From Poindextera sp041691315 (GTDB lineage Bacteria > Pseudomonadota > Alphaproteobacteria > Caulobacterales > Caulobacteraceae): a stretch of 64,000 nucleotides of DNA. Below, one piece after another: positions 41,605-50,699 of this stretch (its first letter is position 1; each line of letters begins with the position of its first letter). Made by a program: the position numbers and the translations under genes. The stretch spans positions 1 to 64,000 of the forward strand of contig JBEPUW010000016.1 in assembly GCA_041691315.1 (NCBI GenBank), written 5' to 3'. The notes under the pieces were generated by a model, which did not search any database, was not told the origin of the DNA, and worked only from the letters and a program-made list of their open reading frames with translations.

Positions 41605-42213
41605 GTGACACAGGCGCTTGCCAGCATTGCCAGGACACCCCGCCGCGACCGGACCGATTGGGTCGAGGCCGCCCGCCTCGCGCTGATCGAGGGCGGCGTC
41701 GGCAAGGTCAAGGTCGAGCCGCTGGCTGGGGTGCTCGGGGTCACCACCGGCAGCTTCTATCATCACTTCAAGCGGCGGCAGGACCTGCTGGACGCGGTGC
41801 TCGAGCATTGGCGGAGCGAGAACACCGCCCCGCTCTTCCGCGCCGTGCAAGCGGCAGGGCCCGATCCCGACGCCCAGCTCGACGCCCTGTTCGACGCCTG
41901 GATCGATGAGAGCGACTACGACCCGGCCTATGACTCCGCGGTGCGCGACTGGGCTCGCGTCTCGCCCGCGGCCGAGGCGGCGGTCCACGCTGTCGACGAT
42001 CTGCGCATCGACCTCCTGAAGGATATCTTCCTCGGCTTCGGCTACGACCCCGAACGCGCCTTCATCCGCGCCCGCATCACCTATTTCCACCAGGTCGGCC
42101 AGTACGCGATGGGGATCGCCGAGGATCGAACCATCCGCCGCCGCCTGCGCCCGCTTTACCGCGAAGTCCTGGTCGGCGATCCGCCGAGCGGGGCCGAGCC
42201 GTCATCAGACTGA
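41605..42213 (+). CDS. TetR-family transcriptional regulator
   Basis: Protein of 202 residues. The N-terminal helix-turn-helix (about 19-62) reads WVEAARLALIEGGVGKVKVE, then PLAGVLGVTTGSFYHHFKRR, the classic TetR pattern, followed by an all-helical ligand/dimer domain. It starts with GTG at 41605 behind a GAGGAG site and lies 10 bp before the indolepyruvate:ferredoxin oxidoreductase gene, so it is likely to repress itself and that enzyme through the operator at 41532-41582. The inducer is unknown; aromatic 2-oxoacids or acyl-CoA products are reasonable guesses. Confidence 0.9.
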   Translation: MTQALASIARTPRRDRTDWVEAARLALIEGGVGKVKVEPLAGVLGVTTGSFYHHFKRRQDLLDAVLEHWRSENTAPLFRAVQAAGPDPDAQLDALFDAWIDESDYDPAYDSAVRDWARVSPAAEAAVHAVDDLRIDLLKDIFLGFGYDPERAFIRARITYFHQVGQYAMGIAEDRTIRRRLRPLYREVLVGDPPSGAEPSSD

Positions 42214-42223
42214 GGATTCCGCT

Positions 42224-45200
42224 GTGCTCCACACCGATGTGACCTTGGATGACAAATACCAGCTCGAATCCGGGCGCGTGTTCATCACCGGCGTCCAGGC
42301 GTTGTTGCGCATCCTGCTCGACCAGCGACGGCTCGACCTTCGCGCTGGGCTCAACACCGCCGGCTTCCTGTCCGGCTATCGCGGCTCGCCGCTGGGCGGG
42401 CTGGACCAGCAGGCGCACCGGGCCGGCAAGATGCTCGCCGACGGCCAGATCGTCTTCAAGGAAGGCCTGAACGAGGACCTCGCGGCGACCGCTGTCTGGG
42501 GCAGCCAGCAGGCGAACCTGTTCCCGGGCGCGCTTTACGACGGCGTCTTCGGCATGTGGTACGGCAAGGCCCCGGGCGTCGACCGGACCGGCGACGCCTT
42601 CAAGCACGCCAATTTTGCCGGAACCTGGGCAAAGGGCGGCGTCGTGGCGGTGGCGGGCGACGACCATGCCTGCAAGTCCTCGACCCTGCCGTCGCAGTCG
42701 GAATTCGCCTTCCAGGACTGCGAAATGCCGGTCCTTGCCCCCTCCGACGTGCAGGAGGTGCTGGACTTCGGCCTCATGGGCTACGCCCTGTCGCGGTTTT
42801 CCGGGCTTTGGACCGGCCTCATCGCGCTGGCCGACACCATGGATTCCGGCGCGACCATCGACATCGGCCTGGATCGCCACCGCTTCGTCCTGCCCGAGGG
42901 CTTCGCCATGCCCGCCGGCGGCCTCGGCATCCGGCTGAAGGACGAGCCGATGGAAAAGGAACGGCGCCTGCGATTGCACAAGGTCCCCGCCGCCATCGCC
43001 TTCGCCAAGGCCAACGGCTTCGACCGCACGGTCTTCACCTCGTCGCGCGCGCGCCTGGGGATCGCCGCCCACGGCCAGGCCTATAAGGACGTGATCGAGG
43101 CGCTCGCCGCCATGGGCATCAGCCTGGAGGAGGCCGCCTCGCTGGGCCTCGCCCTCTACAAGGTCGGCATGCCGTGGCCGCTCGAACCGACCGGCCTGCG
43201 CGCCTTCGCCGGCGGGCTGGAGACGCTGATGGTGGTGGAGCACAAGCGCCCGCTACTGGAGGGTCAGGCCCGCGCCGCCCTGTACGACCTGCCCTCCCAC
43301 GCCCATCCCCGGGTGATCGGCAAGCTGGATGAACAGGGCCATCCGCTCCTCTCACAGGTCGGCGCGCTGTCGGTGGCGGAAGTGGCGCTGGCCATCGCCG
43401 ACCGCCTGCCGCCGGGCCCGCACATGGAACGCGTGCACGCCTATCTCGACCGGGTCTCGGCCGCCGGCATGGCGGCGGTGAGCCTCGGCGCCGACCAGAT
43501 CCGCAAGCCCTTCTTCTGCTCGGGCTGCCCGCACAACACCTCGACCCGACTTCCCGAGGGTTCCCGCGCGCTGGCCGGCATCGGCTGCCACTACATGGCG
43601 AGCTTTTCCGACCCGAACACCGACCTCACCAGCCACATGGGCGCCGAGGGCCTGACCTGGGCCGGCGCCTCGCCCTTCACCAGCGAACAGCACGTCTTCG
43701 CCAATCTGGGCGACGGCACCTACAACCACTCCGGCTCGCTGGCCATCCGCGCCTCGATCGCGATGGGCTCGCACATCACCTACAAGCTGCTGTTCAATGA
43801 CGCGGTGGCGATGACCGGCGGCCAGCACCCCGAAAGCGGCTTCTCCGTCGCCCAGATCACCCGCCAGCTGGCCGCCGAGGGCGTCAGCCGCATCGTCGTC
43901 GTGGCCGAGGATACCGACCGCTACGCCAATGTCACCGACTTGGCCCCAGGCGTGACGGTCCGGCCGCGCGCCGAGCTGATGAGCGTGCAGAAGGAACTGC
44001 GCGAGGTCCCCGGCGTCAGCGTGCTGATCTACGACCAGGTCTGCGCCAACGAAAAGCGCCGTCGCCGCAAGCGCGGTACGATGGACCAGGCCCCGAAGCG
44101 GGTCTTCATCAACCCGCTGGTCTGCGAAGGTTGCGGCGACTGTTCGAAGACCTCCAACTGCGTCTCCATCGAGCCGCTGCCCACCGAGTTCGGCCGCAAG
44201 CGCAAGATCGACCAGTCGACCTGTAATCAGGACTATTCCTGCGTCGACGGATTCTGCCCCTCGTTCGTCACCCTGGAGGGCGCGGCCAACGCCCAGGTTC
44301 AGGCGCTGCCGGCGCTGACCGCCGAGTCGACCCCGTCGCCGGACTTCGAACCCCTGGAAGGCGTGCGCAACATCGTCTTCACCGGCATCGGCGGCACCGG
44401 CGTGACCACCACCGCTTCGATCCTGGCCATGGCCGCGCACATCGACGGCCGCTCCGCCTCGGCGGTGGACATGACCGGCCTGGCGCAGAAGGGCGGCGCG
44501 GTCTTCTCGCATATCCGCATCGGCGAGGACGAGGAGACCCCTGTCGGCGGCGTCGTTCCCGCCGCCAGCGTCCACGTGCTGATCGCCTGCGACGTGCTGG
44601 TGGCGGCGAGCCCGGCGGCGCTCGCCCTCTACGCCAAGGACCGGACGGTGGCGCTGGGCAATGGCGACTTCCAGCCGACCGCCGACTTCGTCACCCAGCG
44701 CGACGCGCACTTCGACTCCCAGGCCATGGCGCGGCGACTGGCCGGGGCCTGCAAGAGCTATGACGCCTGTCCGGCGGTGAACCTCGCCGAGCACAGGCTG
44801 GGCGACGCCATCTACGCCAACATGATCATGCTCGGCTTCGCCTGGCAGAAGGGCCTGGTGCCGGTCTCCAGCCGCGCCCTCTATCGCGCCATCCGGCTGA
44901 ACGGCGTCGACGCCGAGGCCAATCTGCAGGCCTTCGAGGTCGGCCGCATGGCCGCCCACGACCCCGCCTCGCGCGGCGCCGCCGAGAACGATGCGCCGAC
45001 GCCCGAGACCATGCCGCTGGCCGAACTCATCGCCCATCGCACAGCCGACCTGACCGCCTACCAGAACGCGGCTTACGCGCAGCGCTATCACCGGCGGGTC
45101 GCGGCGGTGCAGGCCGCCGAGGCGCCTCTGGGCGGCGAGGCCCTGACCCGGGCTGTCGCAACCAACCTCTACAAGCTGATGGCGATGAAGGACGAGTACG

Positions 45201-45640
45201 AGGTCGCCCGCCTCTATACCGACGGCCGATTCAAGGCGGCCCTCGGCGAAACCTTCACCGGCGGCAAGGCCAAGGTCTGGCTCGCGCCGCCGCTGATCGC
45301 GATGAAGGACAAGAACGGACGGCCGAAGAAGATCGCCTTCGGCGGCTGGATGCTGAAGCTGGGCTTTCCGCTCCTCAGCCGGCTGAAGGGCCTGCGCGGC
45401 GGACCGTTCGACCTGTTCGGCGCCAGCCCCGAGCGGCGCATGGAGCGCGCGTTGCTGGCCGACTACGAAGCCGGTATGGACCGCCTGCTCGAAGGCCTCA
45501 GCGCGGCGCGCCTGCCCCTGGCCGTGCAAATCGCCTCGGTCCCGGACGCCATCCGCGGGTACGGGTTCGTCAGGGAGGCGGCCGCCAAGACCGCCAAGGC
45601 CAGCGAGGCCGCGCTCTGGGCCAAGTGGCAGGACCAGTGA
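42224..45640 (+). CDS. Indolepyruvate:ferredoxin oxidoreductase, fused alpha/beta type
   Basis: Protein of 1138 residues combining IorA-like TPP/pyrimidine-binding domains (1 to ~700) with an IorB-like gamma domain (from about 710: NIVFTGIGGTGVTTTASILA) and a C-terminal DUF6537-type region. An iron-sulfur segment has CEGCGDCSKTSNC and DYSCVDGFCPSF, and CSGCPHNTSTRLPEG is also present. It decarboxylates aryl-pyruvates, and perhaps branched 2-oxoacids, to acyl-CoA while reducing ferredoxin. Length and layout are typical of aerobic alphaproteobacteria. GTG 42224 has a TGAGGA site. It is probably under TetR control and may serve aromatic amino-acid breakdown with the nearby thiolase and acyl-CoA dehydrogenase. 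Confidence 0.93.
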   Translation: MLHTDVTLDDKYQLESGRVFITGVQALLRILLDQRRLDLRAGLNTAGFLSGYRGSPLGGLDQQAHRAGKMLADGQIVFKEGLNEDLAATAVWGSQQANLFPGALYDGVFGMWYGKAPGVDRTGDAFKHANFAGTWAKGGVVAVAGDDHACKSSTLPSQSEFAFQDCEMPVLAPSDVQEVLDFGLMGYALSRFSGLWTGLIALADTMDSGATIDIGLDRHRFVLPEGFAMPAGGLGIRLKDEPMEKERRLRLHKVPAAIAFAKANGFDRTVFTSSRARLGIAAHGQAYKDVIEALAAMGISLEEAASLGLALYKVGMPWPLEPTGLRAFAGGLETLMVVEHKRPLLEGQARAALYDLPSHAHPRVIGKLDEQGHPLLSQVGALSVAEVALAIADRLPPGPHMERVHAYLDRVSAAGMAAVSLGADQIRKPFFCSGCPHNTSTRLPEGSRALAGIGCHYMASFSDPNTDLTSHMGAEGLTWAGASPFTSEQHVFANLGDGTYNHSGSLAIRASIAMGSHITYKLLFNDAVAMTGGQHPESGFSVAQITRQLAAEGVSRIVVVAEDTDRYANVTDLAPGVTVRPRAELMSVQKELREVPGVSVLIYDQVCANEKRRRRKRGTMDQAPKRVFINPLVCEGCGDCSKTSNCVSIEPLPTEFGRKRKIDQSTCNQDYSCVDGFCPSFVTLEGAANAQVQALPALTAESTPSPDFEPLEGVRNIVFTGIGGTGVTTTASILAMAAHIDGRSASAVDMTGLAQKGGAVFSHIRIGEDEETPVGGVVPAASVHVLIACDVLVAASPAALALYAKDRTVALGNGDFQPTADFVTQRDAHFDSQAMARRLAGACKSYDACPAVNLAEHRLGDAIYANMIMLGFAWQKGLVPVSSRALYRAIRLNGVDAEANLQAFEVGRMAAHDPASRGAAENDAPTPETMPLAELIAHRTADLTAYQNAAYAQRYHRRVAAVQAAEAPLGGEALTRAVATNLYKLMAMKDEYEVARLYTDGRFKAALGETFTGGKAKVWLAPPLIAMKDKNGRPKKIAFGGWMLKLGFPLLSRLKGLRGGPFDLFGASPERRMERALLADYEAGMDRLLEGLSAARLPLAVQIASVPDAIRGYGFVREAAAKTAKASEAALWAKWQDQ

Positions 45641-45702
45641 GCCGCCGAGACGAGGCTTGCGCAGCTGCCGGACGACCGGGAGACTGACGGCGCGCGTTTG
45701 AC

Positions 45703-46413
45703 GTGGCGGCGCAGATCGATCAGCAGGGTCCGGTGGAAAACAAAGTCGTCGTTGTTACGGGCGCCTTCGGCGTGCTGGGCCAAGCGGTCGTCGCCGCCTT
45801 CGCCAAGGCGGGCTGCCGCATCGCCGGCGTTGATCACGCGAGCGAAGCGCCAAACGCGCTCGGCGACGAAGGCCTCGAGATCGGCGGGTGCGATCTCACC
45901 GATTCGGACGCGGCCGAGGCGGCCATCGAACAGATCGTGGCGCGTTTCGGCGCGGTCGACGCGCTGATCAACGTCGCCGGCGGCTTTGTCTGGGAGACGC
46001 TGGCCGATGGATCGCCCGCCACCTGGGACCGGCTCTACGCCATCAACGTCAAGACCTGCGCCAACATGTGCCGGGCGGCGGTTCCGCACCTGCTGGCCTC
46101 GGGCGGCCGCATCGTCAACATCGGCGCCAACGGGGCGCTGAAGGCCGCGGCCGGCATGGGCGCCTATGCGGCGTCCAAGTCCGGCGTCCACCGCCTGACA
46201 GAGGCCCTGGCCGAGGAGCTCAAGGGCAAGGTCGCGGTCAACGCCGTGCTGCCCTCGATCCTGGACACGCCGACGAACCGCGCCGACATGCCCAAGGCTG
46301 ATTTCGCCACCTGGGTCGCGCCCGCCGCCCTGGCCGAGATCATTGTCTTCCTCGCTTCGCCGGCGGCCGGCCCGATCACCAGCGCCCTGATCCCGGTCAC
46401 CGGCGGCGTCTAA
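45703..46413 (+). CDS. Short-chain dehydrogenase/reductase
   Basis: Classical SDR of 236 residues. NAD(P) motif TGAFGVLG lies near 19-26, INVAGGFVWETL is the NNAG-like segment (here N-V-A-G), IGANGALKAA holds the Asn region, and catalytic Tyr-x-x-x-Lys is YAASK, ending with ITSALIPVTGGV. The usual catalytic Ser in the strand before Tyr appears replaced (VNIGANGALKAA), which may lower or change activity. The GTG at 45703 is used; GTG 45733 would give MENKVVVVTGAFG, closer to family starts and just after an AGCAGGG sequence. It lies 62 bp after the oxidoreductase gene. Confidence 0.87.
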   Translation: MAAQIDQQGPVENKVVVVTGAFGVLGQAVVAAFAKAGCRIAGVDHASEAPNALGDEGLEIGGCDLTDSDAAEAAIEQIVARFGAVDALINVAGGFVWETLADGSPATWDRLYAINVKTCANMCRAAVPHLLASGGRIVNIGANGALKAAAGMGAYAASKSGVHRLTEALAEELKGKVAVNAVLPSILDTPTNRADMPKADFATWVAPAALAEIIVFLASPAAGPITSALIPVTGGV

Positions 46414-46431
46414 ACCCATCGGGAGATGCGT

Positions 46432-46992
46432 GTGGCGAAGCCCATTGTGATCGTCCTGAATGGCGTCGGCAGCGCGGGCAAGACCTCCACGGTCAAGGCG
46501 CTGCAGCGCGTTGCGCGCGAGCCGCTGCTGCATGTGTCGATGGATGCCTTCCTGGAGATGTTGCCAGCGCGGATGTTCGGCCACCCGGACGGATACATCT
46601 TCGAAACCACCACCGACGCCGACGGCAAGCCCTCGGTAGTGATCCACAGCGGTCCGGTGCTGGCGCGACTGATGGACGGCATGCGCTCCGCCATCGCCGC
46701 CATGGCCGAGCAGGGCAACAACATCGTCGTCGACGACGTGTTCTTCGGCGGCGGCGAGGCCGAGTACTATCGGCGCCTGCTGGGGATGTTCGATTTTCAC
46801 CTGGTCGGCTTGTTCGCGCCGCTGGAGGTCCTGGAGCAACGCGAGAAGGCGCGCGGCGACCGCGACCTTGGCCTGGCCCGCTGGCAGTACCACCGCGTCC
46901 ACGAAGGCGTTCGCTACGACCTGGAGATCGACACGTCGCGGCTGACACCCGCCGAGGCGGCCGAGACCATCCGCGAGGCCTTCGACCTATAG
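46432..46992 (+). CDS. Chloramphenicol phosphotransferase-like (CPT) P-loop kinase
   Basis: Protein of about 186 residues with Walker A NGVGSAGKTST near residue 10, a likely catalytic Asp in VSMDAFLEMLP, a Walker-B-like NNIVVDDVFFGG, and the VGLFAPLEVLEQREKARGDR and LARWQYHRVHEGVRYDLEID blocks typical of CPT-like proteins. CPT itself phosphorylates chloramphenicol in its producer; most homologues in proteobacteria have unknown small-molecule substrates, so resistance should not be assumed. GTG 46432 is chosen because GGGAG lies 6 bp upstream; the ATG at 46426 is too close to that site. It converges with the dioxygenase gene, 2 bp apart. Confidence 0.8.
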   Translation: MAKPIVIVLNGVGSAGKTSTVKALQRVAREPLLHVSMDAFLEMLPARMFGHPDGYIFETTTDADGKPSVVIHSGPVLARLMDGMRSAIAAMAEQGNNIVVDDVFFGGGEAEYYRRLLGMFDFHLVGLFAPLEVLEQREKARGDRDLGLARWQYHRVHEGVRYDLEIDTSRLTPAEAAETIREAFDL

Positions 46993-46994
46993 CC

Positions 46995-47975
46995 TCAGCG
47001 CTCGGCCAGCGCCGCCGCCTTCAGGTCGGGAAAGACCTTGCCGACCTTGGCCAGCAGGTATTCGCCATAGGTCCCCGAGAAGGCGTGCACGCTGGCGCCG
47101 TCCCATCGCGGCGCCTCCGGCCCGGAGGCATAGGCGCCCGGGATTGGGGTCATGACCGCGGAAAAGTCCGGATCATAGAAGAAGGGGAAGGACAGCCGGT
47201 CGCGGCCACTGCGATTGACCACCCGGTGCGGCGTGGACACGAACCGGCCGCCGGTCAGCCGCTCCAGCATGTCGCCGATGTTGCAGACCAGGCCGCCAGC
47301 CAGCGGCGGCACATCCACCCAGCCCCTGCGCGACTTCACCTCCAGCCCACCGGCGTCGTCCTGGGCCAACAGCGTCAGCAATCCATAGTCGGTGTGCTCG
47401 CCGACGCCCCAGGCGTCCGGCGCCGTCGGCGGATATCTGAATATGCGAAAGAGCAGCGTCGGATGCTGCAGATAGGCCTTGGCGAAATGGTCGGGCGCGA
47501 GACCCAGCGCCATGGAGACGCCGCGCATCAAGGTCGAGGCCGCCCTCTCCGCCTCCGCCATGAAATCGTTCACGGCGGCCTTAAGTCCCGGTGCGGCGGC
47601 GGGCCACAGGTTGGCGCCGTGCAACGGCCACTGCGCCTGGACACGCGGATCGTCCGCGCCCAACGCCTCGCCGAAATAGAAGCCTTCCTTGTCGTCGGGC
47701 CGCGCCGAGGTCAGCTCGCCCCGAAACGGAAACCAGCCGCGCCAGGCCGCCCCGCCGCGCGCCATCGAGACGGTCTCCTTCTCCGCCGCCGGCAAGGCGA
47801 AGAAGCCGCGCGCCTCCGCTTCCAGCCGCGCCAGCATGGCGACGCCGACACCGTGGCCGACGACATAGAAGAACCCGTCGTCCTCGCAGGCCCGCGCGAT
47901 CGCCGCCGCGACGCCAGCGCCGGCCCGTTCATCGCCGCCGAACAGCGGCGCCATGTCGATGACGGGCAGGCTCAT
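46995..47975 (-). CDS. Isopenicillin-N-synthase-like Fe(II)/2-oxoglutarate-type dioxygenase
   Basis: Non-haem iron oxygenase of 326 residues with the DIOX_N segment at the start (LPVIDMAPLFGG), then the double-stranded beta-helix with iron ligands His and Asp in GEHTDYGLLTLL and His in STPHRVVNRSG, and the cosubstrate-binding Arg-x-Ser in RDRLSFPFF. It needs Fe(II), O2 and normally 2-oxoglutarate. The substrate is unknown; members act on amino acids, hormones and xenobiotics. The ATG at 47975 is 19 bp after the thiolase stop, so the two genes may be co-transcribed. Confidence 0.87.
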   Translation of the reverse strand: MSLPVIDMAPLFGGDERAGAGVAAAIARACEDDGFFYVVGHGVGVAMLARLEAEARGFFALPAAEKETVSMARGGAAWRGWFPFRGELTSARPDDKEGFYFGEALGADDPRVQAQWPLHGANLWPAAAPGLKAAVNDFMAEAERAASTLMRGVSMALGLAPDHFAKAYLQHPTLLFRIFRYPPTAPDAWGVGEHTDYGLLTLLAQDDAGGLEVKSRRGWVDVPPLAGGLVCNIGDMLERLTGGRFVSTPHRVVNRSGRDRLSFPFFYDPDFSAVMTPIPGAYASGPEAPRWDGASVHAFSGTYGEYLLAKVGKVFPDLKAAALAER

Positions 47976-47994
47976 CGCGGCGGGCTCCTGTCCC

Positions 47995-49206
47995 TCAGGC
48001 GGCGCGCTCGAAGATGGCGGCGATGCCCTGGCCGCCGCCGATGCACATGGTCTCCAGGCCATAGCGGCCGTCGCGGCGCTGCAGTTCGCGCAGCAGGTTG
48101 GCCAGGATCCGGCCGCCGGTCGCGCCGATCGGGTGGCCGAGCGAGATGCCGGAGCCGTTGACGTTAAGCCGGTCGCGGTCGTCCCAGCCCCAGCCCTTCA
48201 GCACCGCCAGCACCTGCGGCGCGAAGGCCTCGTTCAGCTCCACCAGGTCGATGTCGCCCCAGCCGAGGCCGCTGCGGGCGAACAGCCGCTCGACCGCCGG
48301 CACCGGGCCGATGCCCATGCGCGACGGCTCGCAGCCGGCCGCCGCCCAGGAGACGAACCAGCCCATGGGCTCCAGGCCCAGTTCCTCCAGCTTGTCCTCG
48401 GCCACCACCAGGCAGGCGGCGGCGGCGTCGTTCTGCTGTGACGCATTCCCGGCCGTGACCACCCCGCCCTTCTCGATCGGGGCCAGCTTGCCCAGGCTCT
48501 CGACCGTCGCGTCCTCGCGCACGCCTTCGTCCTGGGAAAAGACGATCGGATCGCCGCGGCGCTGGGCGATCGAGACCGGTACGGTCTCGTCGTCGAACTT
48601 GCCGGCCTTCCAGGCCGCGGCGGCGCGCTGGTGGCTGGAGACGGCATAGGCGTCGGCGTCTTCGCGGCTGATCTGATAGTCGCGGGCCAGGTTGTCGGCG
48701 GTCTCGATCATGCCGGTGATGACGCCGAACCGCTCGACCGGCTGCGACATGACCCGGCCGCGCGCCAGCCGGTCGTGCAGGGTCACCGAGCCGGCGCGGG
48801 CGCCTTTGCGCATGTCGGTGGTGTAGTATTCGGCGTTGCTCATGCTCTCGACGCCGCCGGCCACGACGACGTCGGCCGCGCCGGTCTGCACCATCATCGC
48901 CGCATCGATCACCGCCTGCAGGCCCGAGCCGCAGCGCCGATCCAGCTGGTAGCCCGGAACGCTGATCGGCAGCCCGGCGGCCATGGCCGACCAGCGGGCG
49001 ATGCAGGGCGCCTCGCCGCTGCCGTAACCCTGGGCGAAGATCACGTCGTCGATCCGCTCCGGATCGATGGCGGTCCGCTCCACCAGGGCCTTGAGGATCA
49101 CCGCGCCGAGGTCGCCGGCGGTGACCGAGGACAGGGCCCCGAGGTACTTGCCGACCGGCGTGCGGAGCGGACTGACGATGGCGGCGCGGCGAAGGGTGCT
49201 GGTCAT
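47995..49206 (-). CDS. Acetyl-CoA acyltransferase (thiolase)
   Basis: Thiolase of 403 residues with all catalytic elements: nucleophilic Cys in RRCGSGLQAVIDAAM (about 89), ELNEAFAPQVLAV, His in SLGHPIGATGGRI, and the second Cys in METCIGGGQG-type sequence (here TMCIGGGQGIAAI). It cleaves 3-oxoacyl-CoA or condenses acetyl-CoA units. Neighbouring acyl-CoA dehydrogenase suggests beta-oxidation or an aromatic/branched-chain degradation step. ATG 49206 fits the family start; the extension to 49290 is non-conserved. Confidence 0.93.
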   Translation of the reverse strand: MTSTLRRAAIVSPLRTPVGKYLGALSSVTAGDLGAVILKALVERTAIDPERIDDVIFAQGYGSGEAPCIARWSAMAAGLPISVPGYQLDRRCGSGLQAVIDAAMMVQTGAADVVVAGGVESMSNAEYYTTDMRKGARAGSVTLHDRLARGRVMSQPVERFGVITGMIETADNLARDYQISREDADAYAVSSHQRAAAAWKAGKFDDETVPVSIAQRRGDPIVFSQDEGVREDATVESLGKLAPIEKGGVVTAGNASQQNDAAAACLVVAEDKLEELGLEPMGWFVSWAAAGCEPSRMGIGPVPAVERLFARSGLGWGDIDLVELNEAFAPQVLAVLKGWGWDDRDRLNVNGSGISLGHPIGATGGRILANLLRELQRRDGRYGLETMCIGGGQGIAAIFERAA

Positions 49207-49403
49207 GGGTTCGAGGCTCTCCAAGTCAGGCCGGCCGGCGTCGCCGATCATCCGCCAGGACGATTGGAGCGCCGGGCGCGGCTTGTCCATAGGGACCAGC
49301 GCGCGACCGCCGCCCGGCGACCGCGATTTGTCGGCGGGCGCGACTCAACCCCAACTGATCAATTACGCCCAACAGCCCCGGCTGTAGCCGGTGGGCGCGT
49401 GTT

Positions 49404-49436
49404 GGCCCTGCACTCGAATTCCCCAGGTGCAGGGCC
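49404..49436 (-). terminator. Stem-loop downstream of acyl-CoA dehydrogenase
   Basis: GGCCCTGCAC (49404-49413) and GTGCAGGGCC (49427-49436) form a perfect 10-bp stem with a 13-base loop, 26 bp past the acyl-CoA dehydrogenase stop. No T-run follows on the minus strand, so it is at best a weak or Rho-assisted terminator, or an mRNA-stabilising hairpin. Confidence 0.45.
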
Positions 49437-49461
49437 GTTCGCGTTTCGGCGCCGCCGCACC

Positions 49462-50622
49462 CTAAAACGACTTCGGCAGGTCCAGGACGTGGGTGGCCAC
49501 GTGCGACAGGATCAGGTTGGTCGAGATCGGGGCCACCTGGTAGAGCCGGGTCTCGCGGAACTTGCGCTCGATGTCGTAGGCCTCGGCGAAGCCGAAGCCG
49601 CCATGGGTCTGCAGCGCCATGTCGGCGGCGTACCAGGAGGCTTCCGAGGCGGTGAGCTTGGCCATGTTCGCCTCGGTGCCGCACGGCTGGCCGGCCTCGA
49701 ACAGGGCAGCGGCCCGATCGACCATCAGCGAGGCGGCGGTCATCTGCACATAGGCCCGCGCGATCGGAAACTGGACGCCCTGGTTCTCGCCGATGGCGCG
49801 GCCGAAGACGTTGCGATCACGGGCATAGGCCGAGGCGCGGTCGATGAAGAATTTGGCGTCGCCGATGCATTCGGCCGCGATCAGGATGCGCTCGGCGTTC
49901 ATGCCGTCGAGGATATAGCGGAAGCCCCGGCCCTCTTCGCCGATCAGGTTCGCCGCCGGGACCGTCAGGTCCTCGAAGAAGAGCTCGGTGGTGGCGTGGT
50001 TGATCATGGTGCGCACCGGCCGGATGGTCAGGCCATTGCCCACCGCCTGGCGCATGTCGATCAAGAGCACGCTCATGCCGTCGGAGGGCCTGGCCGCCTG
50101 ATCACGGGCCGTGGTGCGGCAGAGCAGCACCATCAGGTCGGAGTGTTCGGCGCGACTGATCCACAGCTTCTGGCCGGAGACCACGTATTGGTCGCCGTCG
50201 CGGCGGGCGAAGGTGGTGATGCGGGTGGTGTCGGTGCCGGCGTCCGGCTCGGTAACGCCAAAGGCCTGCAGGCGCAGCTCGCCCGTGGCGATCTTCGGCA
50301 GGTATTCGGCCTTCTGCGCCGCGCTGCCGTGGTTCAGGACGGTGCCCATGGTGTACATCTGGGCGTGACAGGCGCCGCCGTTGCAGCCGGATCGGTGGAT
50401 CTCCTCCAGCACCGCCGCCGCCGCGGTCAGGCCCAGGCCCGAGCCGCCGTATTCTTCGGGGATCAGCACCGACAACCAGCCCGCCTCGGTCAGGGCGGTG
50501 ACGAATTCGGTCGGGTATTTCCGTTCGCGATCCAGCGCCTGCCAATAGGGGCCGGGAAAGCGCGCAACCAGCTTGCGCACCCCCTCGCGCACCTCCGGAA
50601 AGCTCTGGCCGGTCTCATCCAT
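49462..50622 (-). CDS. Acyl-CoA dehydrogenase
   Basis: FAD-dependent acyl-CoA dehydrogenase of 386 residues with all three domains: N-terminal helices, FAD-contact segment FGVTEPDAGTDTTRITTFA, the beta-domain LWISRAEHSDLMVLL, and a C-terminal helical domain with RNVFGRAIGENQGVQFPIA and TEANMAKLTASEASWYAAD, then MQTHGGFGF-type ALQTHGGFGFAEAYDIER. It introduces a 2,3 double bond in an acyl-CoA and passes electrons to ETF. ATG 50622 has a GAGGAG site 8 bp upstream. It is followed by the thiolase on the same strand but separated by 255 bp holding a hairpin. Confidence 0.92.
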   Translation of the reverse strand: MDETGQSFPEVREGVRKLVARFPGPYWQALDRERKYPTEFVTALTEAGWLSVLIPEEYGGSGLGLTAAAAVLEEIHRSGCNGGACHAQMYTMGTVLNHGSAAQKAEYLPKIATGELRLQAFGVTEPDAGTDTTRITTFARRDGDQYVVSGQKLWISRAEHSDLMVLLCRTTARDQAARPSDGMSVLLIDMRQAVGNGLTIRPVRTMINHATTELFFEDLTVPAANLIGEEGRGFRYILDGMNAERILIAAECIGDAKFFIDRASAYARDRNVFGRAIGENQGVQFPIARAYVQMTAASLMVDRAAALFEAGQPCGTEANMAKLTASEASWYAADMALQTHGGFGFAEAYDIERKFRETRLYQVAPISTNLILSHVATHVLDLPKSF

Positions 50623-50699
50623 GGCGATGCTCCTCAAGCAAGCCGTCTAGACCAGCCAAGGTCATCTCGTCCAAACTCGATTGACGGCGACCGGGCGCT

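Noticed and set aside
43352..45529. 725-residue minus-strand open frame opposite the indolepyruvate oxidoreductase
   Set aside because: Shadow frame without domains.
46432..46992. Calling the CPT-like gene an antibiotic-resistance determinant
   Set aside because: Only fold-level similarity is visible, and the neighbourhood is catabolic.
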